The position numbers were made by a program, and so were the translations under genes. Under the pieces are notes generated by a model. That model was not told the origin of the DNA. It made no database searches and worked only from the letters and a program-made list of their open reading frames with translations. From Gemmatimonadota bacterium (GTDB lineage Bacteria > JAAXHH01), in NCBI GenBank assembly GCA_009838645.1, contig VXRC01000048.1, positions 1-64,000 on the forward strand: a stretch of DNA of 64,000 nucleotides, in the 5' to 3' direction. Position 1 is the stretch's first letter. Every line of letters begins with the position of its first letter. This document shows positions 34,111-41,581 of the stretch, piece after piece.

Positions 34111-35522
34111 GCCCCGGCCGGGAAACACAGCAACGTCTTTTTGCCCGTCTGCCTTCCGTGCGCCTGGTGCAAGGCGAATCCCGCATCGAGGCGCTGCGCG
34201 GCCGGTACGAGACGGGACAGATCGACGCCGCGATCCGGAAGGCGCTGCGCGACGCGCGGGACCGGATCCGGCATCGTCCCCCGGCGAAAGAAGGGGACGG
34301 ATTCGTGGAAGGGGACGGATTCGCGCCGGAGCGCTTCGCCGAACGGGCCGCCGCGTGCCTGGAGAGTGAAGCCCATTCGGCGGATGGGGTACTGATCAAC
34401 GCCTCCGGCATCCTCTTCCTTCCGCTTGCGCGGGACCCCTACGCCGGAACGGCCGCCGGGAGCGCCTCGAGGCTGGCCCTCACCCTCGCGGCTTACGAAG
34501 AGGACGGCCGTACCGCCGGACTCGTGCGCGATTTGACCGGCGCCGAAGACGTACTGGTCTGCCGGTCCGTCGCCGACGCCTTCCTCCTGGCCGTCCGGGC
34601 GCTCGCGGGACGGGCGGAAGTGGTCATCGGCCGCAGCCAGGCGGGATTGATCGACGCGCCTTACGAGGATCGGCCCGTGAACCCGGTGTCGCTCTGCGCG
34701 CTCGCCGGCGCCACGATGGTCGAGACCGGCGCGACCAACAAGACCCGACTGTCCGACTACCGGCGCGCGGTGGGAGACCGGACCGCACTGATCGTCACGG
34801 CCCGTCCGTCCACCTGCGCCCTTCGAGGTTTCACCGAGGAATCGGCTCCGGAGGAGATCGTCCGGGCCGGAGCGGACTCCGGTGCGACGGTGCTGCATCT
34901 GGCCGGCGATACGACGTTGCGCCCGGTCCCTTCCGCCCCGTTCGCGGCCAGGAGCTCGGTCGCCGATGCCGTGCGGTCCGGCATGCCGCTGACTATCGCG
35001 GCCGGCGGCGGCCTGATCGGAGGCCCGCCCTGCGGACTGCTGATCGGGACGCGACGGGTCATCGCGCGATTGAAAGCGCACGGCACCTGGCCGTCGGCGC
35101 AGGCCTCCCGCCACGTAAGGGCGGGATTCGACGCGCGGCTGGCGGAACTGGCCGAAGGCTCCTGCGACCTCGCATGCCATCCGGCGGCCCACATGCTCGC
35201 CTCGTCCGGGGAGGAGGTAGGCGCCCGCGCCCGCCAACTGTTCGATCGCCTTTCGGAAGACGGCCGGATCCGCGGGGTGTGTGCCGTGATCGAAAGCCGG
35301 GCGTATCTCACGGCGTATCGCCTCCCCGCCGACGGCTTGCCCGGTTACGCCGTCTGCATACGCCGACCGGGCGGCAATCCCGGCGGCCTGGCGGCCCGGT
35401 GGCTGAAGGGCACCCCGCCGCTGCTGGCCGAATGCGGCCGGGACCGGGTCCGGATCGACATGCGGGGCGTGGCGCGGCACCGCATCGCCGACGTGGCGCG
35501 AATCGTGCGGTCCGGCCTGTAA
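34107..35522 (+). CDS. SelA-like (selenocysteine synthase family) protein lacking the PLP lysine
   Basis: 471 residues, homologous along its length to L-seryl-tRNA(Sec) selenium transferase: N-terminal ARLPSVRLVQG (tRNA-binding domain), INASGILFL, DLTGAEDVLVCRSVADAF, GATMVETGATNKTRLSDY, GFTEESAPEEIV and LIGGPPCGLLIGTRRVIARLKAH. In SelA the last block reads SGDKLLGGPQAG, whose lysine holds PLP. Here the aligned residues are A-G-G-G, so the lysine is glycine 302 (codon 35010-35012). The SelA ERGSRY and NNNAA-type motifs are also changed. It cannot be a normal PLP enzyme; a scaffold or a new activity is possible. Translationally coupled to the upstream transferase. Confidence 0.85.
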   Translation: MSPGRETQQRLFARLPSVRLVQGESRIEALRGRYETGQIDAAIRKALRDARDRIRHRPPAKEGDGFVEGDGFAPERFAERAAACLESEAHSADGVLINASGILFLPLARDPYAGTAAGSASRLALTLAAYEEDGRTAGLVRDLTGAEDVLVCRSVADAFLLAVRALAGRAEVVIGRSQAGLIDAPYEDRPVNPVSLCALAGATMVETGATNKTRLSDYRRAVGDRTALIVTARPSTCALRGFTEESAPEEIVRAGADSGATVLHLAGDTTLRPVPSAPFAARSSVADAVRSGMPLTIAAGGGLIGGPPCGLLIGTRRVIARLKAHGTWPSAQASRHVRAGFDARLAELAEGSCDLACHPAAHMLASSGEEVGARARQLFDRLSEDGRIRGVCAVIESRAYLTAYRLPADGLPGYAVCIRRPGGNPGGLAARWLKGTPPLLAECGRDRVRIDMRGVARHRIADVARIVRSGL

Positions 35523-35556
35523 CTTTCCGGTTTATAACTTATGGATATAATAATAC

Positions 35557-35585
35557 TTGTAAGGGAACGGCGGTCCGGATATATT
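35557..35585 (+). promoter_or_regulatory. Predicted sigma70 promoter of the aldolase/HU genes
   Basis: -35 TTGTAA (35557-35562), 17-base spacer, -10 TATATT (35580-35585), 43 nt before the GTG start. A second TATAAT-like box lies slightly upstream (around 35545). Confidence 0.6.
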
Positions 35586-35628
35586 CGAACCGTACCACCG
35601 CAATCCGCAATCTTTCAACCGGAACAAC

Positions 35629-36312
35629 GTGATTTTGCAAACAGAGCAAGTCGTATCCGACGTAATCCATGTCGGCAAGCGGATGTATGACCGGGGATAC
35701 GTAGCCTCGAACGACGGAAACCTGAGCGTTCGACTGTCCGAAGACCGATTGCTGATCACGATGACCGGGGTGAGCAAGGGTTTCCTGGACCCGGACAAAT
35801 TCGTGATCGTCGACTACGACGGCGCGGTGATCTCGGGGATGCACGAGCCGTCGTCAGAGATGAAGATGCACCTGATGGTGTACCGGGAGCGTCCGGACGT
35901 GCACGCCGTGGCCCACGCCCATCCCCCGGCCGCGACAGGATTCTCGGTGGCCGGCGTGCATCTTCCCGACGCCCTGCTGCCCGAGGTGATCGTCTCCCTG
36001 GGTTTCGTACCCATCGCGCCCTACGGGACACCGGGGACCATGGAACTGGTCGAATCGCTCCGGGGATTCGTGCGGAACCACGACGCGGTTCTGCTGGAAA
36101 ACCACGGCGCACTGACCCTGGGTCCGGACATCGTTTCGGCCTATCACAAGATGGAAACCATGGAGCACTGCGCGCAGATCGCCCTCGTGGCGCGCATGCT
36201 CGGCCAGGTCAACTCCATCGACCAGGAGAACGTGGACAAGCTGCACCGCCTGTACGGCCGGCCCTGTTCATCCGGCGGAAACGAAGGATACCGGACCGAG
36301 GAACGTACATGA
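35629..36312 (+). CDS. Class II aldolase/adducin-family protein (fuculose-phosphate-aldolase-like)
   Basis: 227-residue zinc aldolase of the AraD/FucA family. Motifs: ASNDGNLSVRL, TGVSKGFLDPD, HEPSSEMKMHL (catalytic glutamate), HAHPPAATGF (zinc histidines) and ENHGALTLG (third histidine). Members cleave sugar phosphates such as fuculose-1-P or ribulose-P analogues, or salvage methylthioribulose-P; the substrate is not determinable. Start is GTG with only a weak purine stretch. The stop overlaps the HU start as ATGA. Confidence 0.88.
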   Translation: MILQTEQVVSDVIHVGKRMYDRGYVASNDGNLSVRLSEDRLLITMTGVSKGFLDPDKFVIVDYDGAVISGMHEPSSEMKMHLMVYRERPDVHAVAHAHPPAATGFSVAGVHLPDALLPEVIVSLGFVPIAPYGTPGTMELVESLRGFVRNHDAVLLENHGALTLGPDIVSAYHKMETMEHCAQIALVARMLGQVNSIDQENVDKLHRLYGRPCSSGGNEGYRTEERT

Positions 36313-36611
36313 CGACAACGCGCAGAGAACTGGTCAATGAAATCAGCGAGACGCTGGGACTGAAAAAGACGCAGATCTATCCCGTGATCGACGCGCTCTT
36401 CGAAATCATGCGGGAGAACCTGGTCGAGGGCAACCGGATCGAGATCAGGGGATTCGGCGCGCTGGAGATCAGGAATACCCGCCCCAAGCCGGCGGCCCGC
36501 AATCCCCGGACCGGCTACACCATCGAGGTTCCGGCCCGCCGGAAAGCCAAGTTCAAACCCGGCAAGATCCTGAAAGAAGCCTTGCGCGCCCAGCGGAAGC
36601 GTCGGGAATAA
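36309..36611 (+). CDS. HU/IHF-family DNA-binding protein
   Basis: 100-residue nucleoid protein. RRELVNEISETLGLKKTQ is the helical dimer part, GFGALEIRNTRPKPAARNP the DNA-binding arm with the conserved proline in RNP, and PARRKAKFKPGKILKE the C-terminal block. HU and IHF subunits cannot be separated from one sequence. Unusual is its translational coupling (ATGA) to a class II aldolase, which puts a DNA architectural protein in a metabolic operon. Confidence 0.95.
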   Translation: MTTTRRELVNEISETLGLKKTQIYPVIDALFEIMRENLVEGNRIEIRGFGALEIRNTRPKPAARNPRTGYTIEVPARRKAKFKPGKILKEALRAQRKRRE

Positions 36612-36657
36612 CCGGCCGACGCGCGGGAATCGACGCACCCACGCCAATCAGCGAGAC

Positions 36658-37680
36658 ATGCCTCCCTATTACCCGGTCGGCAAGCTGCCCGCGGAAGACC
36701 TGGACCGCATCCTGCGCCGCTATGCTTCCAGCTCCGACCCGAGACTGCTCGTGGGCCCGGGCATCGGCCGGGACGCGGCGGTCATCTCATTCGGTTCCAG
36801 CGTACTCGTCTCGAAAACCGACCCCATCACCTTCGCCACCGAGGAAATCGGCTGGTACGCCGTCAACATCAACGCCAACGACGTCGCCGCCATGGGCGCG
36901 GCGCCCCGGTGGTTTCTCTCGACCATACTGCTTCCGGAAGATAAAACCGACGCCGGCCTGGTGGACCGCATTTTCTCCGGCCTGGGCGACGCCTGCCGCG
37001 AACTTGGCATCACCCTCTGCGGCGGACACACCGAAATCACCCACGGCCTGGACCGGCCGCTGCTCATCGGGCAGATGCTGGGGGAAACGACGGCCGACGG
37101 CTATGTCTCGGGCGACGGTGCCCGGGTGGGCGACCGGATCCTGCTGACCAAGGGGATCGCCATCGAGGCGACGGCGCTGATCGCCATGGAAAAAAGCGAC
37201 GAGGTCCGGACGCGATTTTCCGACGGGTTTCTCGAGACCTGCAGGCGGTACCTCAGGCAGCCCGGCCTCAGCGTGGTCAGGGAAGCCCGCCTCGCCATGG
37301 AGACCGGCGGGGTCCACGCCATGCACGATCCCACGGAGGGCGGACTCGCGTCGGGACTGCGGGAGATCGCGGTCGCTTCCGGGGTAGGCCTGCTCATCGA
37401 GGAAGACCGGCTTCCGTTGCTGCCCGAATCGGAGGCCCTCTGCGCGTTCTATGGCCTGGATCCCCTGGGCGTCATCGCGTCCGGCGCCCTGCTCATCGTG
37501 GTGGAGGCGGACCGTGCGGAGCCCCTGGCGGCCCGCCTTGGCGAAGCCGGCATCCCGGTCGCCGAGATCGGGTCCATACAGCCTCCCGGGTTCGGAATCC
37601 GGATCAGGAGCAAGGGTGAAATCACCGATCTCCCGGCCTTCGACCGGGATGAAATCGGCAAGGTGTTCGAAGCGACGTAA
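36658..37680 (+). CDS. AIR-synthase-family protein, HypE-like
   Basis: 340 residues of the PurM/HypE/SelD superfamily. ATP-binding motifs VGPGIGRDAAVI, VNINANDVAAMGA, GGHTEITHG, and HDPTEGGLASGLREIAVASG resemble HypE most. HypE proper ends in a carbamoylated cysteine (PRIC), which is absent, so nickel-hydrogenase maturation is unlikely; the SelD N-terminal cysteine/lysine motif is also absent. It probably activates some carboxamide or oxygen with ATP (inference from the family). It lies between HU and smg. No hydrogenase genes are seen. Confidence 0.82.
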   Translation: MPPYYPVGKLPAEDLDRILRRYASSSDPRLLVGPGIGRDAAVISFGSSVLVSKTDPITFATEEIGWYAVNINANDVAAMGAAPRWFLSTILLPEDKTDAGLVDRIFSGLGDACRELGITLCGGHTEITHGLDRPLLIGQMLGETTADGYVSGDGARVGDRILLTKGIAIEATALIAMEKSDEVRTRFSDGFLETCRRYLRQPGLSVVREARLAMETGGVHAMHDPTEGGLASGLREIAVASGVGLLIEEDRLPLLPESEALCAFYGLDPLGVIASGALLIVVEADRAEPLAARLGEAGIPVAEIGSIQPPGFGIRIRSKGEITDLPAFDRDEIGKVFEAT

Positions 37681-37705
37681 CGCCGTCCGGGACCGCTAAA
37701 AACAC

Positions 37706-37734
37706 TTGCATGCGGACCCCCGGAAGCTTAGATT
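37706..37734 (+). promoter_or_regulatory. Predicted sigma70 promoter for smg-topA-xerC
   Basis: -35 TTGCAT (37706-37711), 17-base spacer, -10 TAGATT (37729-37734), about 94 nt before the smg start. Confidence 0.45.
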
Positions 37735-37827
37735 TGGACAGCGAAAACCGAAAAGTACGGTATACGGCCAAGGGTCGTTCTTCGGCCCGGTTCCAATCAC
37801 ATCTTCGCATTCCTTCAGGAGCGCATC

Positions 37828-38298
37828 ATGGAAAAAGTGATGGAAATCATCGTTTTCCTCATGAAGCACATGCAGGATGAAAAAGGCCGATTCAACGATA
37901 TCGCCGACGTCTCCCAGACCCTGGTCGGCCACGGCTATACCCAGCAGGAGGTCAACACGGCCTTCGCCTGGCTGTTCGACCGCCTCCAGGCGCAGGCGGA
38001 AGTCGTGGTCGATCCGACCAAGCCGCTCCAGCCTAAACCCAACCGGATTCTGCACGCCGTGGAACAACTGATGATCCAGCCGGACGCGTACGGCTACCTG
38101 CTGGAGCTTCGCGAACTGGACCTGATCACCGATACCCAGACCGAACTGATCATCGAACGGGCCATGCTGACGGGCGCCCGTTTCGTCACCCGGGATGATA
38201 TCAAAACCATCGCCGCACCGATCCTGCTCGAGTCGGAATCCGGCCAGGTCATGATCTGGCTGCCCGACGACCTCGAAGAGGGCATCATCGGGAACTGA
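37828..38298 (+). CDS. smg: Smg/DUF494 family protein
   Basis: 156 residues, function unknown. Start VMEIIVFLMKHMQDEK, middle GHGYTQQEVNTAFAWL and end LELRELDLITDTQTELIIERAM are DUF494 signatures. In E. coli smg sits next to dprA and topA; the same smg-topA neighbourhood is kept here, so the call is strongly supported by context. AGGAG lies eight bases before the ATG. Confidence 0.92.
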   Translation: MEKVMEIIVFLMKHMQDEKGRFNDIADVSQTLVGHGYTQQEVNTAFAWLFDRLQAQAEVVVDPTKPLQPKPNRILHAVEQLMIQPDAYGYLLELRELDLITDTQTELIIERAMLTGARFVTRDDIKTIAAPILLESESGQVMIWLPDDLEEGIIGN

Positions 38299-38353
38299 AG
38301 TCCGACTCTCCTTCATCTCCAGCGCGACTACTTTCACGCAACTACTTTCAAAC

Positions 38354-40675
38354 ATGTCCAAATCACTCGTTATCGTGGAGTCCCCGGCCAAGGCCCGTAC
38401 GATCAAGAAATACCTGGGCAAGGATTTCGAGATCATGGCGTCCGTGGGCCATGTCCGGGACCTGCCGCCCAAGAGCCTGGGCGTCGACGTCCAGAACGGT
38501 TTCCAACCCGAATACGTAACGATCCCGGGGAAGGAAAAGGTCGTGAAAGACCTCCGCAGCGCGGCACGGACGGCCGATCAGATCTTCCTCGCGACCGACC
38601 CCGACCGGGAGGGCGAGGCCATCGCATGGCACGTGGCCAGCCAGTTGGGCAACAGCAAGAAGGAAGTGGGGCGGGTGCTCTTCCACGAGATAACCCCGGG
38701 GGCGGTGCGGACGGCGATTGACAGGCCCGTGTCGATCGACATGCAGAAAGTCAACGCCCAGCAGGCGCGCCGCGTCATGGACCGTCTCGTCGGGTACCAG
38801 GTCAGTCCCTTCCTCTGGAAGACGATCACCGGCGGACTGAGCGCGGGCCGGGTACAGTCGGTGGCGCTGCGGCTGATCTGTGAACGGGAAGTGGAAATCG
38901 AGAAGTTCAAGGTCGAGGAATACTGGTCCATTACGGCCCACCTCCGGTCGGAGGGGGACGTCGTGTTCCCGGTCAAGCTGATCCGCGTGGACGGAGAGAA
39001 GTTCAACCTGCCCGACGAGAAGTCGGCCCGGGCACTGATCGAGGACCTGCGTGGGAAGACCTTCGAAATCGAGGGCATCACGCGGAAGCGCACGCAGCGC
39101 AATCCCTATCCGCCCTTCATCACCAGCACCCTGCAGCAGGACGCGGCCAGGCGCCTCCGGTTCACCACCCAGAAGACCATGATGATCGCCCAGCAGCTGT
39201 ACGAAGGCATCGAGCTGGGCGACGAGGGGGCCATCGGGCTGATCACCTACATGAGGACGGATTCGACCCGGATCGTGGACGAGGCGATCGCGGCCGTCCG
39301 GGAACTGATCGGCCAGGTCTATGGCGACGAATACGTCCCCCCCAAGCCGCGGAGGTTCAAGACCAAGCCGGGCGTCCAGGACGCCCACGAGGCGATCCGG
39401 CCCACGGCGGTGGACCGCAGCCCGGAGAAGATGAAGCCCTTCCTGACGAAGGACCAGTACAGGCTGTATGAACTGGTCTGGCTGCGCTTCGTGGCGTCCC
39501 AGATGCGTCCGGCCCGGTTCGACGTGACCACCGTGGACATCCGGTCCGGGAAGTACCAGTTCCGCGCCACTGGTACCGTGCCGACCTTCGCGGGGTTCCT
39601 GAAGGCTTATGAAGAGCCGGTCGACGAGGACGCGGAAGGCAAGGACGACGAGAAATCCCTGCCCGAGCTGCGGAAGGACGAGAAACTCGCCCTGGAGAAG
39701 CTCGAACCCAGGCAGCACTTCACCCAGCCCCCGCCCAGGTACACCGAAGCGAGTCTCGTCAAGGAACTCGAAGTCCGGCAAATCGGCCGGCCGAGCACCT
39801 ATGCCCAGATCATCAGCACGCTGCGCATGCGAAAGTACGCGGCCATGAAAGCGGGCCGGTTCACGCCGACGGACCTCGGCATGGCCGTAAACCGGATCCT
39901 GGTCATGGCCTTCCCGGACCTGTTCGACGTGGCGTTCACCGCGAAGATGGAGGACGCGCTGGACCGCATCGAAACCGGGGAACTGGACTGGACCGGCACC
40001 CTGGTGGACTTCTACCAGCCCTTCAACGAGCGGCTGCAGTCCGTAAACGCCCAGCGGTCGGAGCTGAAGAGCACGCTGACTGAGGAGACGGACGAGAAAT
40101 GCGAGAAATGCGGCAAGCCCATGGTCATCCGATGGGGCCGCAACGGCCGGTTCATGGCGTGCGGAGGGTTTCCGGCATGCCGGAACACCCGGCCGATGAA
40201 CGGCGAAGAGAACGCCGACCTGAACACCGATGAAGTATGCGGGAAGTGCGGCGAGAAAATGGTCGTGAAGACCGGCCGGTACGGCCCGTTCCTGGCGTGC
40301 AGCGGATATCCCCGCTGCCGTGAGACGCGGCCGGTCAACCTCGGGGTCGACTGCCCGGAAGGAGGCTGCGGCGGGTTCCTCACGGCGCGCCGGTCGCAGA
40401 AGGGCCGGAACTTCTACGGATGCAGCAACTACCCCAAATGCCGTTTCGTGGTGTGGGACAAGCCGGTCGACCGCCGCTGTCCCCGGTGCGATTATCCCCT
40501 CATGGTCGAGAAACAAGAACGGTCCGGCCGTGAAGCGCTCCAGTGCCCGTCATGCAAGCATCGCGTCCGGGCCGCCGAGTCGCAGCCCGACGGTACCGGG
40601 CAGGAGGACCAGACAGACCAGGTTGGCCGGGCGGACCAGGCGGGACAGGCCGGTCCGACCCTTCAGGAGGCTTGA
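38354..40675 (+). CDS. topA: DNA topoisomerase I
   Basis: Type IA topoisomerase, relaxes negative supercoils. TOPRIM begins at SLVIVESPAKARTI with ATDPDREGEAIAWH; the active-site tyrosine is in GLITYMRTDSTRI (about residue 302); EAIRPT and QIGRPSTYAQII follow. The C-terminus carries four cysteine modules, two of them clear C-x2-C...C zinc ribbons (CEKCGKPM, CGKCGEKM). The last 25 residues (QTDQVGRADQAGQAG) are low-complexity and coded by 9- to 12-bp degenerate repeats, beyond the family end. 773 residues. xerC starts seven bases after. Confidence 0.97.
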   Translation: MSKSLVIVESPAKARTIKKYLGKDFEIMASVGHVRDLPPKSLGVDVQNGFQPEYVTIPGKEKVVKDLRSAARTADQIFLATDPDREGEAIAWHVASQLGNSKKEVGRVLFHEITPGAVRTAIDRPVSIDMQKVNAQQARRVMDRLVGYQVSPFLWKTITGGLSAGRVQSVALRLICEREVEIEKFKVEEYWSITAHLRSEGDVVFPVKLIRVDGEKFNLPDEKSARALIEDLRGKTFEIEGITRKRTQRNPYPPFITSTLQQDAARRLRFTTQKTMMIAQQLYEGIELGDEGAIGLITYMRTDSTRIVDEAIAAVRELIGQVYGDEYVPPKPRRFKTKPGVQDAHEAIRPTAVDRSPEKMKPFLTKDQYRLYELVWLRFVASQMRPARFDVTTVDIRSGKYQFRATGTVPTFAGFLKAYEEPVDEDAEGKDDEKSLPELRKDEKLALEKLEPRQHFTQPPPRYTEASLVKELEVRQIGRPSTYAQIISTLRMRKYAAMKAGRFTPTDLGMAVNRILVMAFPDLFDVAFTAKMEDALDRIETGELDWTGTLVDFYQPFNERLQSVNAQRSELKSTLTEETDEKCEKCGKPMVIRWGRNGRFMACGGFPACRNTRPMNGEENADLNTDEVCGKCGEKMVVKTGRYGPFLACSGYPRCRETRPVNLGVDCPEGGCGGFLTARRSQKGRNFYGCSNYPKCRFVVWDKPVDRRCPRCDYPLMVEKQERSGREALQCPSCKHRVRAAESQPDGTGQEDQTDQVGRADQAGQAGPTLQEA

Positions 40676-40681
40676 CCGATC

Positions 40682-41578
40682 ATGGAGAAACTGGTCAGTG
40701 AATTTCTCGATCATCTCGAGATCGAGCGCAATTACTCCCGGCATACCCGGTCGGCCTATGCCGGCGATCTGGGCCAATTCCAGTCTTTCCTCTCCGAAGA
40801 CGGCGGCGGCGATCCGCCGGACCCGGAATCCATCGACAAGTCCGTGGTGCGGGGGTTCCTGCACCACCTGCACCGGGAAGGCTTCAGCAGGCGGACCATC
40901 GCGCGACGTTTCGCGGCCGTGCGGTCCTTCTTCCACTACCTCTGCCGGGAAGGGGTCGTTTCCTCCAACCCGTGCGTCTACCTGACCACACCGAAATGGG
41001 ACCGCCACCTGCCCCGGTTCCTGGACAAGAGCCAGGTGGAAGCCCTGCTCGGTCAGCCCGACCGCGGCCGGCTGCTCGGGCTGCGGGACGTGGTCATCCT
41101 GGAGCTGCTTTACGGAGCGGGCATGCGGTTGTCGGAGCTCGTCGGGCTCGACGTCGGCGCGATCGAAATGACGGAGGAACGGATCCGCGTGATCGGGAAG
41201 GGGGACAGGGAACGCATCGTGCCGCTGGGCGGGCCGGCGCTGTCCGCGCTGGCGGCCTATATGGACGTCCGCCCCCTGCTGATCAAAACAGGGCGGGAAG
41301 ATACGGCGGCGCTCCTGCTGAATCAACACGGCCGCAGGCTGACGGGACGCGGGGTCCAGTACATCCTGGGTAGATACGGTCTCCGGATCAGCCAGCAGGG
41401 ACTGACGCCCCACATGCTCCGCCATACGACCGCCACGCACCTGCTCGACGCCGGAGCGGACTTGATGGCAGTCAAGGAACTACTCGGCCACGAACAGCTT
41501 TCGACCACGCAGGTCTATACCCACGTCGCCCTCGACCGCCTCAAGAAAACGTACGAAGATGCGCATCCCCGCGCCTGA
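40682..41578 (+). CDS. xerC: Tyrosine recombinase XerC/XerD
   Basis: 298-residue site-specific recombinase for chromosome dimer resolution. N-terminal SAM-like domain (YSRHTRSAYAGDL) and catalytic domain with R in GAGMRLSEL, K in GKGDRER, H-x2-R in HMLRHTTATHLL, H in LGHEQLSTTQVYTHV with the tyrosine nucleophile. All five residues are present. XerC versus XerD is not decided by sequence alone; the topA neighbourhood favours the XerC label used in many genomes. The stop lies three bases before the next start. Confidence 0.94.
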   Translation: MEKLVSEFLDHLEIERNYSRHTRSAYAGDLGQFQSFLSEDGGGDPPDPESIDKSVVRGFLHHLHREGFSRRTIARRFAAVRSFFHYLCREGVVSSNPCVYLTTPKWDRHLPRFLDKSQVEALLGQPDRGRLLGLRDVVILELLYGAGMRLSELVGLDVGAIEMTEERIRVIGKGDRERIVPLGGPALSALAAYMDVRPLLIKTGREDTAALLLNQHGRRLTGRGVQYILGRYGLRISQQGLTPHMLRHTTATHLLDAGADLMAVKELLGHEQLSTTQVYTHVALDRLKKTYEDAHPRA

Positions 41579-41581
41579 TCT

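Noticed and set aside
34107-35522. Frameshift or pseudogene explanation for the SelA-like protein
   Set aside because: The frame is open over its full length and the changed residues are spread over motifs rather than caused by one indel.
36658-37680. Selenophosphate synthetase SelD
   Set aside because: The N-terminal Cys/Lys motif of SelD is absent and the DPT-x-GGLA block is HypE-like.
38363-40516. 717-codon minus-strand open frame opposite topA
   Set aside because: Antisense shadow of topA, whose domains are unmistakable; the shadow has no recognisable fold.
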